A model generated the notes under the pieces. It was not told where the DNA came from. It was given only the letters and a program-made list of their open reading frames with translations, and made no database searches. A program made the translations under genes and the position numbers. From Solobacterium sp. (lineage in GTDB: Bacteria > Bacillota_I > Bacilli_A > Erysipelotrichales > Erysipelotrichaceae): a stretch of 7,185 nt of DNA. This document shows, piece after piece, positions 1 to 5,573 of this stretch (positions are counted from its first letter, which is position 1; each line of letters opens with the position of its first letter). The stretch is from NCBI GenBank assembly GCA_016280695.1, contig JAEEHG010000238.1, positions 1 through 7,185 of the forward strand. The letters are read 5' to 3'.

Positions 1-107
1 CTGCCCAGGTCTGCCGCCTGCCGGTATGCGTCCAAGGCTGTCACATAGTCTTTCTGTTCCCAGGCATCTCCTGCTTTCTGCAGCAGTTCATTCAGTTTTT
101 CTTCCAT
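1..107 (-). CDS. TPR/Sel1-like repeat protein, N-terminal fragment (runs off left edge)
   Basis: Only the first 35 residues lie in the window; the reading frame stays open to the edge. They form a helical, charged N-terminus followed by what looks like one tetratricopeptide or Sel1-type repeat. The spacing fits (W16, Y21, A24, Y28, A31, ending in AADLG), so a helical-repeat scaffold protein is likely; partner and role cannot be told. Two in-frame ATGs exist, at 111-113 and 105-107. AGGAGG at 114-119 directly abuts the first but sits six bases from the second, so I chose the second. The gene overlaps the end of the upstream acetyltransferase gene by 20 bases and is the last visible member of the minus-strand string. 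The repeat call rests on a short stretch and could change with the full sequence. Confidence 0.6.
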   Translation of the reverse strand, partial: MEEKLNELLQKAGDAWEQKDYVTALDAYRQAADLG

Positions 108-633
108 CGTCATCCTCCTGCCCGAACAATCTCGCCATCATATATTCATCCCGGTATTCCCCATGTACTTTCATGGTTTTCCGGCGTCTTCCTTCCACTT
201 CAAAGCCGCTCTGCCGGTACAGCGCCTGTGCCGCCGTGTTGTCGCATTCCACGGTCAGGTCCGCCCGGACAATGCCTTCCCGTTCTGCCCAGGGTTCCAG
301 CTGCGCAAAGAAAGCCGTACCGATCCCGGCATGGCGCCAGCCGGCGCGGATGCCGATCACGATATAGGCGGTGTGGGCCGTACGTATATTCCGCCCTTTT
401 CGGGCCATGAAAAAACCGATGATCTCAGACTCGTCCGCGGCGGCCAGCAGCAGGTCATGATGCCGGAGTGAATCCGCAATGATTCTTTCCACAGCCGCGT
501 CATCGGGCATTGCCTGTGCCCTTTCCCCCGGTTCATACAGCATGAAGTCAGTTTCCTCATCCAGCTGCAGCAGCATCTTCCGGTATCCGCTGGCGTCTTC
601 CGGACCCATGGGCCGGATCGTAATCCCGTTCAT
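88..633 (-). CDS. GNAT-family N-acetyltransferase
   Basis: This 181-residue protein has the full GNAT fold layout. The N-terminus (ITIRPMGPEDA) is the usual first strand. Strand beta4 and the acetyl-CoA pyrophosphate loop lie at about residues 90-111, with the R/Q-x-x-G-x-G/A signature as RHAGIG (100-105). Motif B follows at 131-151 (DNTAAQALYRQSGF), with the Asn and Tyr-x-x-x-Gly-Phe typical of RimI-like members. Such enzymes move an acetyl group from acetyl-CoA to an amine on a protein, antibiotic or small metabolite; the acceptor cannot be read from sequence. It is cytosolic, with no signal peptide. The ATG at 631-633 has AGGAGG four bases upstream. The gene starts eight bases after the flavodoxin gene and overlaps the next gene by 20 bases. 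The acidic then basic tail (about 172-181) lies outside the fold. Confidence 0.93.
   Translation of the reverse strand: MNGITIRPMGPEDASGYRKMLLQLDEETDFMLYEPGERAQAMPDDAAVERIIADSLRHHDLLLAAADESEIIGFFMARKGRNIRTAHTAYIVIGIRAGWRHAGIGTAFFAQLEPWAEREGIVRADLTVECDNTAAQALYRQSGFEVEGRRRKTMKVHGEYRDEYMMARLFGQEDDDGRKTE
114..119 (-). promoter_or_regulatory. Ribosome binding site of the TPR-like gene
   Basis: The minus strand reads AGGAGG here, inside the 3' end of the acetyltransferase gene. Its distance decides the start: zero bases to the ATG at 111-113 but six bases to the ATG at 105-107, so the latter is preferred. Confidence 0.75.
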
Positions 634-637
634 GCGG

Positions 638-643
638 CCTCCT
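638..643 (-). promoter_or_regulatory. Ribosome binding site of the GNAT gene, fused to the upstream stop codon
   Basis: The minus strand reads TAGGAGG at 644-638. The TAG stop of the flavodoxin gene (642-644) shares bases with the Shine-Dalgarno sequence of the acetyltransferase gene, four bases before its ATG. A ribosome terminating on one gene would therefore sit on the start site of the next, which suggests coupled translation. Confidence 0.7.
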
Positions 644-1082
644 ATTTCAGGCCCCGATAGAACCGGACAGCCCCGGCGATTTCGTCGGCAGTGGGGTGGT
701 TCTTGGCAATCCCGCCGATCAGACGGAACGGCCCGAACGTATCAAAGCCCAGGCACTGGTAGGTGCCCAGCTCCTCATTCCGCCGCCGCTCCATGACTTT
801 GCGGATCTGGTCGAAATAACCCTTGCGCGGGGCCCCGCACGTGCTGATCAGGAAGACCGGCCGGCCGATCGGCAGGTGTTTTTCCGCATAAGCCAGTACC
901 TGCTTGGCAAAACTGCCGTAATAGATGCCGGACGCGATGCCGATGCGGTCATAGCCGGACAGGTCCCTGTCTTCTTCAATGACATTGATCAGGTCCACGT
1001 TTTCATCAGCCTGCCGGATCGCGTCCAGCAGTTTTTTCGTGTTGCCGTGGTGCGCCGAATAATAGATGATTCCTGTTTTCAT
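642..1082 (-). CDS. Flavodoxin-family protein (FMN-binding)
   Basis: At 146 residues this has the length of a short-chain flavodoxin domain. It opens with strand beta1 and the FMN phosphate loop, YYSAHHGNTKK (7-17), matching the family pattern S/T-x-x-G-N-T. A second loop at about 51-56 (SGIYYG) and a third at about 80-84 (STCGA) are where the isoalloxazine ring is usually held. The C-terminal part (GFDTFGPFRLIGGIAKNHP, 112-130) is characteristic of the flavodoxin-family proteins of Bacillota rather than of classical electron-carrier flavodoxins. It is probably a cytosolic FMN protein for one- or two-electron transfer; the redox partner is unknown. The start has AGGGGA six bases upstream of the ATG. 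The gene follows the deformylase gene by 12 bases and precedes the acetyltransferase gene by eight. Confidence 0.9.
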   Translation of the reverse strand: MKTGIIYYSAHHGNTKKLLDAIRQADENVDLINVIEEDRDLSGYDRIGIASGIYYGSFAKQVLAYAEKHLPIGRPVFLISTCGAPRKGYFDQIRKVMERRRNEELGTYQCLGFDTFGPFRLIGGIAKNHPTADEIAGAVRFYRGLK

Positions 1083-1094
1083 AACTGGTCCCCT

Positions 1095-1505
1095 TTATAT
1101 GATAATCCCGTTCAGATGATCGATTTCGTGCTGGATCACCTGGGCCGCGTAACCGGAAAACTTCTGCCGGCGCCGCTGCCATTGTGAATCGTAATATTCC
1201 ACTTCGATATTCCGGTACCGTCTGGCCGGCCGCATGCCGTCCAGACTCAGGCACCCTTCCATAGTGTCATACGGTGTATCGTGCCGCAGAATGACCGGGT
1301 TGAACATGATGATGCCCATCAGCCCGGTATTGACAACGATAATGCGTTTACTGACGCCGATCATGTTGGCGGCCATGCCGGCACAGCGGTCACGGTTGGC
1401 CTGCAGGGTATCGAACAGGTCCTGCGCGGTCATTGTGTCGCTGCGGTCGGCCGGCACCGACTTCCTGGCCAGGAACATGACATCCCTGATCACCGGCCGG
1501 ATCAT
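1095..1505 (-). CDS. Peptide deformylase-like protein with altered motif 1
   Basis: Peptide deformylases remove the formyl group from the initiator Met of new proteins using a Cys-His-His bound metal, often Fe(II). Motif 2 (EGCLS, 83-87) and motif 3 (QHEIDH, 125-130) are intact, giving C85, H126 and H130 as metal ligands and E127 as the general base. Motif 1, normally GxGxAAxQ, reads CAGMAANM (41-48): the first Gly is Cys and the conserved Gln is Met48. At 136 residues it is shorter than typical deformylases (about 160-190) and ends just after motif 3. From memory, similar short AANMIG proteins occur in streptococci and clostridia, so this is probably a known second paralogue rather than a damaged gene. 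Whether it is an active deformylase is open. The start overlaps the yaaA stop in an ATGA. Confidence 0.88.
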   Translation of the reverse strand: MIRPVIRDVMFLARKSVPADRSDTMTAQDLFDTLQANRDRCAGMAANMIGVSKRIIVVNTGLMGIIMFNPVILRHDTPYDTMEGCLSLDGMRPARRYRNIEVEYYDSQWQRRRQKFSGYAAQVIQHEIDHLNGIII

Positions 1506-2248
1506 GCGGGCCTCCGTTCAAAGACATATTCCGCCGGGGAGGACAGATCTTCCCGGTAATGGAAATGAAGCCGGTCAAAGGCTTTCATGTCCTCCGGCTG
1601 TTCAGCCTGCTGCTCGGCCAGCCAGCGGACCATCTCGCCGCGGCCCATCTTGGCATAGACAGCCTTCGTCACCAGCTTATTGCCGGCGGCTTCACAGAAA
1701 GTCACGTTGATCCAGTGATCTTCCGGGGCCAGGTACGGTTCCACGGCCTGGGCATATTCCCGCGAGGCGAGGTTGATGATCACACCGCTGTCATCCCGCA
1801 CCGCGTCATAGAGCTTCCGGCCCCAGTAGGCATAAAGATTCCCGCTGCCGTTCACATCCGCCTCCGCCTGCATCTCCAGCCGGTACGGTGTTACCCCGTC
1901 CAGCGGCCGCAGCACGCCATAGAACGCGGAAAGGATCCGCAGGTGTTCCTGGACCCAGGCAAACTGTTCATCCGTGAAAGCCCCCGGGGCCATGTGCTGG
2001 TAGGCAATGCCGTCATAGGCCAGCACAGCCGGAGTCAGTTCCCCTTCCAGGTTCATCGTTTCCAGCCGGGCAGTATTCTGTGCCGCCAGCTTCGCGCTGC
2101 ACTTCCACAGGGTCTGCAGCTGCGCTGGTGTCCGGGTCCGCAGCCAGGCCAGGATTTCTTTTGTTTCCGCCGGAAACAGCGGTCTGCCCTGCGGGGAAAG
2201 CCCGTCATCCATCCGCATTTTCTTGGCCGGAGCCAGGATGACGCGCAT
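1502..2248 (-). CDS. yaaA: Peroxide stress protein YaaA (UPF0246/DUF328)
   Basis: The 248-residue length is close to the 258 of the E. coli protein. The family signature is clear at 106-126 (LSAFYGVLRPLDG then TPYRLEM). Other matching blocks are the N-terminal VILAPAKKM (3-11), AYDGIAY (77-83) and NLASREY (159-165). In E. coli, YaaA is induced by hydrogen peroxide and limits intracellular unincorporated iron, so protecting DNA and proteins from Fenton chemistry; it also binds DNA. It is cytosolic. The start codon shares one base with the stop of the peroxiredoxin gene (TGATG, 2246-2250), and GGAGG lies about ten bases upstream. Its fusion-like adjacency to a peroxiredoxin supports a joint role in peroxide defence. 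No key block appears to be missing. Confidence 0.95.
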   Translation of the reverse strand: MRVILAPAKKMRMDDGLSPQGRPLFPAETKEILAWLRTRTPAQLQTLWKCSAKLAAQNTARLETMNLEGELTPAVLAYDGIAYQHMAPGAFTDEQFAWVQEHLRILSAFYGVLRPLDGVTPYRLEMQAEADVNGSGNLYAYWGRKLYDAVRDDSGVIINLASREYAQAVEPYLAPEDHWINVTFCEAAGNKLVTKAVYAKMGRGEMVRWLAEQQAEQPEDMKAFDRLHFHYREDLSSPAEYVFERRPA

Positions 2249-2703
2249 CAGCCCAGGGCCTCCAGCATGTTTGCCGCATCAGCTGCGGCTTTTACCTTGT
2301 CGTCAGCCCGGATAATCGTGCCGGCCTCGTCGATCAGATACGTTGTCCGCACAACCCCCATGGATGTTTTCCCGTAGAGTTTCTTTTCCTTCCATACATC
2401 ATAGGCTTCGATCACCTGCCGTTCCGGATCGGCCAGCAGGGTGATGCCGAGATTCTGTTTCTCTTCAAAGCGCTTGTGGGAAGCGACCGTATCCTTGCTG
2501 ATGACGAGGATCACAGCTCCCTTTTCCGCAAACTGCGGGCGCATGGCCGTATAGCTGCAGGCCTGTTTCGTGCAGCCGGCGGTATTGTCCTTCGGGTAAA
2601 AGTACAGAATCACTTTCCTGCCCCGGTAATCCTTCAGGGCATGCATGACCCCGTTCTGATCCGGCAGGGTGAAGTCCGGGGCTTTCGTTCCGATTGCGAG
2701 CAT
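2248..2703 (-). CDS. bcp: Thioredoxin-dependent thiol peroxidase (Bcp/PrxQ peroxiredoxin)
   Basis: At 151 residues this has the usual Bcp length. The active-site pattern P-x-x-x-T-x-x-C is present as PKDNTAGC (37-44): C44 is the peroxidatic cysteine and C49, five residues on, the resolving cysteine of the PrxQ type. R119 (VVRTTYLID) is the conserved arginine of the active site. The enzyme reduces hydrogen peroxide and organic hydroperoxides in the cytosol and is recycled by thioredoxin. A thioredoxin-like gene lies two genes upstream in the same string, a possible reductant. AGGGAGG stands eight bases before the ATG, the best spaced site in this part of the string. The gene follows the ACT-domain gene after 24 bases and shares one base with yaaA. 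Confidence 0.96.
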   Translation of the reverse strand: MLAIGTKAPDFTLPDQNGVMHALKDYRGRKVILYFYPKDNTAGCTKQACSYTAMRPQFAEKGAVILVISKDTVASHKRFEEKQNLGITLLADPERQVIEAYDVWKEKKLYGKTSMGVVRTTYLIDEAGTIIRADDKVKAAADAANMLEALG

Positions 2704-2727
2704 GTTGTGTTCCTCCCTTTTATTTTC

Positions 2728-3102
2728 TCAGCTGTCCTGTCTGACCGTATAGCCATGTCCGGCCAGGGCCTTCAGGGCTTTTTCGAGATTCTCCTGTTTG
2801 ACCAGGATATAGTCCGTATCATAGGTAGATACGGCAAAGATGCTGATCTGCTGTTCCGCCAGAATATCCGCGATGCCGGCCAGAATGCCGATCAGGCTGA
2901 ACTCCATCGTGCCGGATACCCGGAATCCGCGCCAGCCGTCTTCCCGGGCTGTGGTAAATTCCGGGGTTTCTTCCGTCGGACATACCAGGGACAGTTCATC
3001 GGCTGTCTTTGCCAGAAAGAAAAGCTTGCAGTCCAGATCGAAATCCCCGTCCGGATCCAGTTTGCAGACTGTTAATGCTTCATTCAACACTGTCAGTTCC
3101 AT
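2728..3102 (-). CDS. ACT-domain protein (ACT_7/CASTOR-like)
   Basis: This small protein of 124 residues looks like two ACT-type halves. The second half is the clearer one: MEFSLIGILAGIADILAEQ at about 66-84 is the strand-loop-helix where ACT domains bind an amino acid, followed by ISIFAVSTYDTDYILV (86-101). The first half (about 1-60) is more divergent. ACT domains sense small ligands, usually amino acids, and regulate an enzyme or act as stand-alone sensors; ligand and target here are unknown. No catalytic domain is attached. It has a good ribosome binding site (GGAGGAG, seven bases before the ATG) located within the end of the thioredoxin gene, with which it overlaps by 23 bases. A 24-base gap with no hairpin separates it from bcp. 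Confidence 0.85.
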   Translation of the reverse strand: MELTVLNEALTVCKLDPDGDFDLDCKLFFLAKTADELSLVCPTEETPEFTTAREDGWRGFRVSGTMEFSLIGILAGIADILAEQQISIFAVSTYDTDYILVKQENLEKALKALAGHGYTVRQDS

Positions 3103-3436
3103 TGATGTTCTCCTCCAGACCGGACAGGATCAGATACTGCGCAGTCCTGGCCAGCACTTCATCCAGACTGAAGTATCCGGCCTGCCGCAGGGTTTCCCGG
3201 CCCTGTATGTACACAATCACTGCGGGCACCGACAGGATGCCGTGCTGGGCCGCGATGTCCGGGCAGACTTCTATGTCAATATAGCGGGCCGTACAGGCGT
3301 GGTTATCACACCAGCTGTCGATCCGGTGCCGGATGGCCGCACAGGGACCGCACTGTTCCGACCCGAACTGCATGATGACCGCATCCGCCGCCTGCCGCAG
3401 CTGCTCATACGCGGCCAGGCTTTCCAGCGTTTTCAT
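3080..3436 (-). CDS. Thioredoxin-family protein with CGPC active site
   Basis: At 118 residues this is a single thioredoxin fold. The redox motif CGPC sits at 29-32 after strand IMQFGSEQ, and the cis-proline facing it is P71 in SVPAV. The residue before CGPC is Gln instead of the Trp of classical TrxA, a variant I recall from thioredoxin-like proteins of Bacillota. C43, C48 and C58 are further cysteines not found in ordinary thioredoxins. It is cytosolic, without signal peptide or lipobox, and should perform dithiol-disulfide exchange; Bcp, encoded two genes downstream, is a plausible but unproven client. The start overlaps the phosphatase stop by four bases (ATGA) with GGAGG seven bases upstream. 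The tail beyond about residue 105 is charged and not part of the fold. Confidence 0.92.
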   Translation of the reverse strand: MKTLESLAAYEQLRQAADAVIMQFGSEQCGPCAAIRHRIDSWCDNHACTARYIDIEVCPDIAAQHGILSVPAVIVYIQGRETLRQAGYFSLDEVLARTAQYLILSGLEENINGTDSVE

Positions 3437-4206
3437 TCTGCATCCTCCAGCATCTTCTCCCGGAAGCTCATGATGATTTCCCGGGGAATGCCGAGCTGTT
3501 CTTCCAGATAGGCTTCCGGGCCGCGGGCATTGATGACTTCCAGGGCTGCGTCAAGATATTCTTCCCGGGCCAGGAAGAGGTCACGCACTGCTTCGGCCTG
3601 CGGCAGCGGCTGTCCGTCCGCAAGCATTTTCCGGTAAAATCCTTCGGCTCTGGGACCGTTGGTTTCGTTGGTCAGCAGATAATCTTCCCGGACGGCCGCT
3701 TCATCCGCGCCAAGGGCCAGCAGGACCAGCGCCGATACCAGCCCGCACCGGTCTTTGCCTTCCGTACAGTGCCAGAGCACGCTGCCCTGTTCATAATCGT
3801 GCGTCATGATATGCCGCAGGATCCTGCCGAAGCTTGCCCGGCAGTCAGCCTCCGTTACCATGTCTCTGTAAAGCAGGTCCATCTGCGGCAGCCGGTTCAC
3901 GGTTTCCTGTTTCTGCTCATGGGAAATGCCGATCCGCTGCTCGTCAAAAACCGGACAGTGAATCTGTTCAATGCCCGGCATGACCCGGTCGGGATGTTTC
4001 TGCACTTCCCGGCCGGTCCGCAGGTCTATGACCGTACGCAGCCGCCACGTTTCCCGCAGCAGCTGTTCATCAGCTTCCTGCGCCTCTCCCAGATGGGCCG
4101 AACGCAGCAGGCAGCCGCGCCGGATACGGCGTCCGTCCGCGCCGAAAAGACCGCCCAGGTCACGGGCATTGCGGATATGCGGAAAAGAAATTAACCGGAT
4201 GTTCAT
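3433..4206 (-). CDS. Tyrosine-protein phosphatase (LipA-like, Y_phosphatase3)
   Basis: The C-x5-R phosphatase signature is present as HCTEGKDRCG (146-155): C147 is the nucleophile and R153 binds phosphate. The HCTxGKDR form is that of the Listeria LipA/IphP family, which acts on phosphotyrosine and in some members on phosphoinositides. Other family blocks are NARDLGGL (13-20), RSAHL (35-39), TVIDLRT (58-64) and DYLLTN (175-180). At 257 residues it is full length. It has no signal peptide, so it is cytosolic here, unlike the secreted virulence members. Substrates are unknown; it could act on bacterial phosphotyrosine proteins. The start overlaps the hydrolase stop by four bases and GGAGG lies four bases before it. 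Cys instead of Thr follows the catalytic Arg, which is probably neutral. Confidence 0.92.
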   Translation of the reverse strand: MNIRLISFPHIRNARDLGGLFGADGRRIRRGCLLRSAHLGEAQEADEQLLRETWRLRTVIDLRTGREVQKHPDRVMPGIEQIHCPVFDEQRIGISHEQKQETVNRLPQMDLLYRDMVTEADCRASFGRILRHIMTHDYEQGSVLWHCTEGKDRCGLVSALVLLALGADEAAVREDYLLTNETNGPRAEGFYRKMLADGQPLPQAEAVRDLFLAREEYLDAALEVINARGPEAYLEEQLGIPREIIMSFREKMLEDAE

Positions 4207-5054
4207 TCATCCTCCTGGGCACGGAAATACGTTGTCCTGGCATAGGCGAACCAGGTGTTGAAATCCCGGATGGCTTCCCGGCTCAGCGGGTGTTCCGGTT
4301 CCATCATGTCAAAGGCGTGGTACATGCCCGGATAGACATTGATTTCCGCAATGACGCCGGCCCGGCGGAGATTGTTGACATAGAACATCGTTTCATCGTA
4401 GAACGGTTCCCCGGTGCACACAAAGGTATAGGCCGGGGGGAGGTCATGGTAATCCGTCTGCCGGCCGGGAACCGCGTAGACCGGCAGATGTTCCCGGTTC
4501 CGTTTGCCGCGCAGGTAGATCTGCCAGGCCTGATGATTTCGCCTGGTATTCCAGATCTTGTTGTGGTTGTTGTACGACGACTCCGTGTCCCGGTCATCTA
4601 GCATGGGATACAGGGGCATCTGGGCCGCAATCTGTACAGAATGCCGGTCTCTTGCCAGCATGCATAAAGCCGCGCACAGGCCGCCGCCCGCACTCTCGCC
4701 GCCCACCATGAGCTGGTCGCTGCGCATATTCAATTCATCGGCGTGCTTCCGCATGTACAGCAGGGCGCCATAGCAGTCTTCCAGGCCGGCCGGCCAGGGA
4801 TGCAGGACCGACAGCCGGTAATCCGGAGCCACAACAGTGCAGCCATGGTTGACCACCAGGTCAAGGGCCCGGCCCATGAAGACCATTTCCTTCATCCCGG
4901 TCGCATAGCCGCCGCCATGCAGCCACAGCACCCCCGGTCCGGGGGCTGTTTCTTCTTTCGGGCGTACAATCAGCAGATTGACCGGGTTCCCGTTGACAAT
5001 GATCCGTTTCTTCTCTGTCCGGGTCCGGGCGTCGGTTAATCGGATATTGATCAT
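4203..5054 (-). CDS. Alpha/beta hydrolase of the hormone-sensitive-lipase family (esterase)
   Basis: All hallmarks of the HSL (bacterial family IV) esterases are visible. HGGGY (46-50) forms the oxyanion hole, GESAGGG (119-125) carries the nucleophile S121, and H246 in GMYHAFD is the catalytic histidine. The acid is usually Asp in a D-P-L-x-D-E motif; here the matching stretch is EPFYDE (216-221), so Glu216 takes the first position. The 283-residue length is normal. Such enzymes hydrolyse carboxylic esters of short or medium chain length in the cytosol; the natural substrate is unknown. There is no signal peptide. The gene overlaps the YbjQ gene upstream and the phosphatase gene downstream by four bases each, and its own ribosome binding site (GGTGA) is weak, so translation is probably coupled. 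Confidence 0.94.
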   Translation of the reverse strand: MINIRLTDARTRTEKKRIIVNGNPVNLLIVRPKEETAPGPGVLWLHGGGYATGMKEMVFMGRALDLVVNHGCTVVAPDYRLSVLHPWPAGLEDCYGALLYMRKHADELNMRSDQLMVGGESAGGGLCAALCMLARDRHSVQIAAQMPLYPMLDDRDTESSYNNHNKIWNTRRNHQAWQIYLRGKRNREHLPVYAVPGRQTDYHDLPPAYTFVCTGEPFYDETMFYVNNLRRAGVIAEINVYPGMYHAFDMMEPEHPLSREAIRDFNTWFAYARTTYFRAQEDE

Positions 5055-5362
5055 CTGAACTTCACCGCGGTGCCGTAGGCCATGACTTCCGCCGCTGACT
5101 GCATGATGGAACTGGAAGAGTAACGGACACAGACGACTGCATCCGCCCCGAGCTGCTCTGCTTCCTCCACCATGCGCTTGGTCGCCAGTGCCCTGGCATC
5201 ATTCATCATTTCGTTGTAACGGGTCAGTTCTCCCCCGACCAGGGTCTTCAGGCCGGCGCCGATGTCCCGCACTGCGTTGACTGTCTGGATGGTGCTGCCT
5301 TTGACCATGCCGAGCATTTCCAGTTCATGGCCGCTGATGGTTTCAGTAGTTGTCAAGATCAT
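5051..5362 (-). CDS. YbjQ/UPF0145 family protein
   Basis: This 103-residue protein matches the YbjQ (UPF0145) family, sometimes called heavy-metal-binding from a structural resemblance. Family marks are the N-terminal TTTETISGHE (4-13), VGGELTRYNEMM (42-53), LGADAVV (71-77) and the final GTAVKFR. Its biochemical function is not established; members form ring-like oligomers in crystal structures as far as I recall. A longer reading frame with GTG at 5369-5371 is possible. I chose the ATG at 5360-5362 because it aligns with the start of E. coli YbjQ and has AGGTGA five bases upstream; the GTG itself lies inside that ribosome binding site. With this start it overlaps the small membrane-protein gene by 20 bases and the hydrolase gene by four. 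Confidence 0.88.
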   Translation of the reverse strand: MILTTTETISGHELEMLGMVKGSTIQTVNAVRDIGAGLKTLVGGELTRYNEMMNDARALATKRMVEEAEQLGADAVVCVRYSSSSIMQSAAEVMAYGTAVKFR

Positions 5363-5573
5363 CTGTTTCACCTTTCCGGATCTCCCGGATCCTTTCTTTC
5401 AGTACGGCAATCATCCCGATTGCCAGGGCAAACATCAGTGCCGCATAGACAACGCGGATAATGCCTGGAATCTCTTTTGTATAAACATAGACGGCACCTG
5501 CCCCGGTAAACAGCAGGCAGAAGAACACTGCCAGGATGACAGCGGTCCGGATCTTTCCCCTGCGGTCTGTCAT
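5343..5573 (-). CDS. Small two-helix membrane protein of unknown function
   Basis: I do not recognise a named family. The 76-residue product has a basic N-terminus (RRGK), a first hydrophobic helix at about 10-31, a short loop (TKEIPG), a second helix at about 38-58 and a charged C-terminal tail (KERIREIRKGETDD). By the positive-inside rule both ends should face the cytosol with the loop outside. The tail resembles that of other small Bacillota membrane proteins I remember (ERI-x-EI, Gly, acidic run, final Tyr), but this is an impression only. The gene is real on context: its start overlaps the decarboxylase stop as ATGA and its end overlaps the YbjQ start by 20 bases. Its own ribosome binding site (AGGG, two bases before ATG) is poor, so translation probably depends on the gene before it. 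Confidence 0.75.
   Translation of the reverse strand: MTDRRGKIRTAVILAVFFCLLFTGAGAVYVYTKEIPGIIRVVYAALMFALAIGMIAVLKERIREIRKGETDDLDNY
5368..5373 (-). promoter_or_regulatory. Ribosome binding site of the YbjQ gene
   Basis: The minus strand reads AGGTGA, five bases before the ATG at 5360-5362. The alternative GTG start (5369-5371) is part of this element, which argues against its use. Confidence 0.6.

Noticed and set aside
837..846. Short CCGG tandem run
   Set aside because: It is part of the flavodoxin coding sequence and only reflects the general richness in CCGG.
1559..2377. Plus-strand open frame of 272 codons
   Set aside because: It lies antisense to yaaA and bcp, both certain. The product is rich in His, Arg, Pro and Gln without recognisable domains, a common mirror effect in G+C-rich coding DNA.
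2704..2727. Possible terminator or promoter in the gap before bcp
   Set aside because: The 24 bases hold no inverted repeat; their purine run on the minus strand is accounted for by the bcp ribosome binding site.
2840..3511. Plus-strand open frame of 223 codons
   Set aside because: Antisense to the ACT, thioredoxin-like and phosphatase genes; Ser/Arg/Pro-rich with no domain.
4559..4576. TTG/TTGT-rich stretch resembling a microsatellite
   Set aside because: On the minus strand it encodes an Asn/His-rich loop of the esterase and is not a clean repeat.
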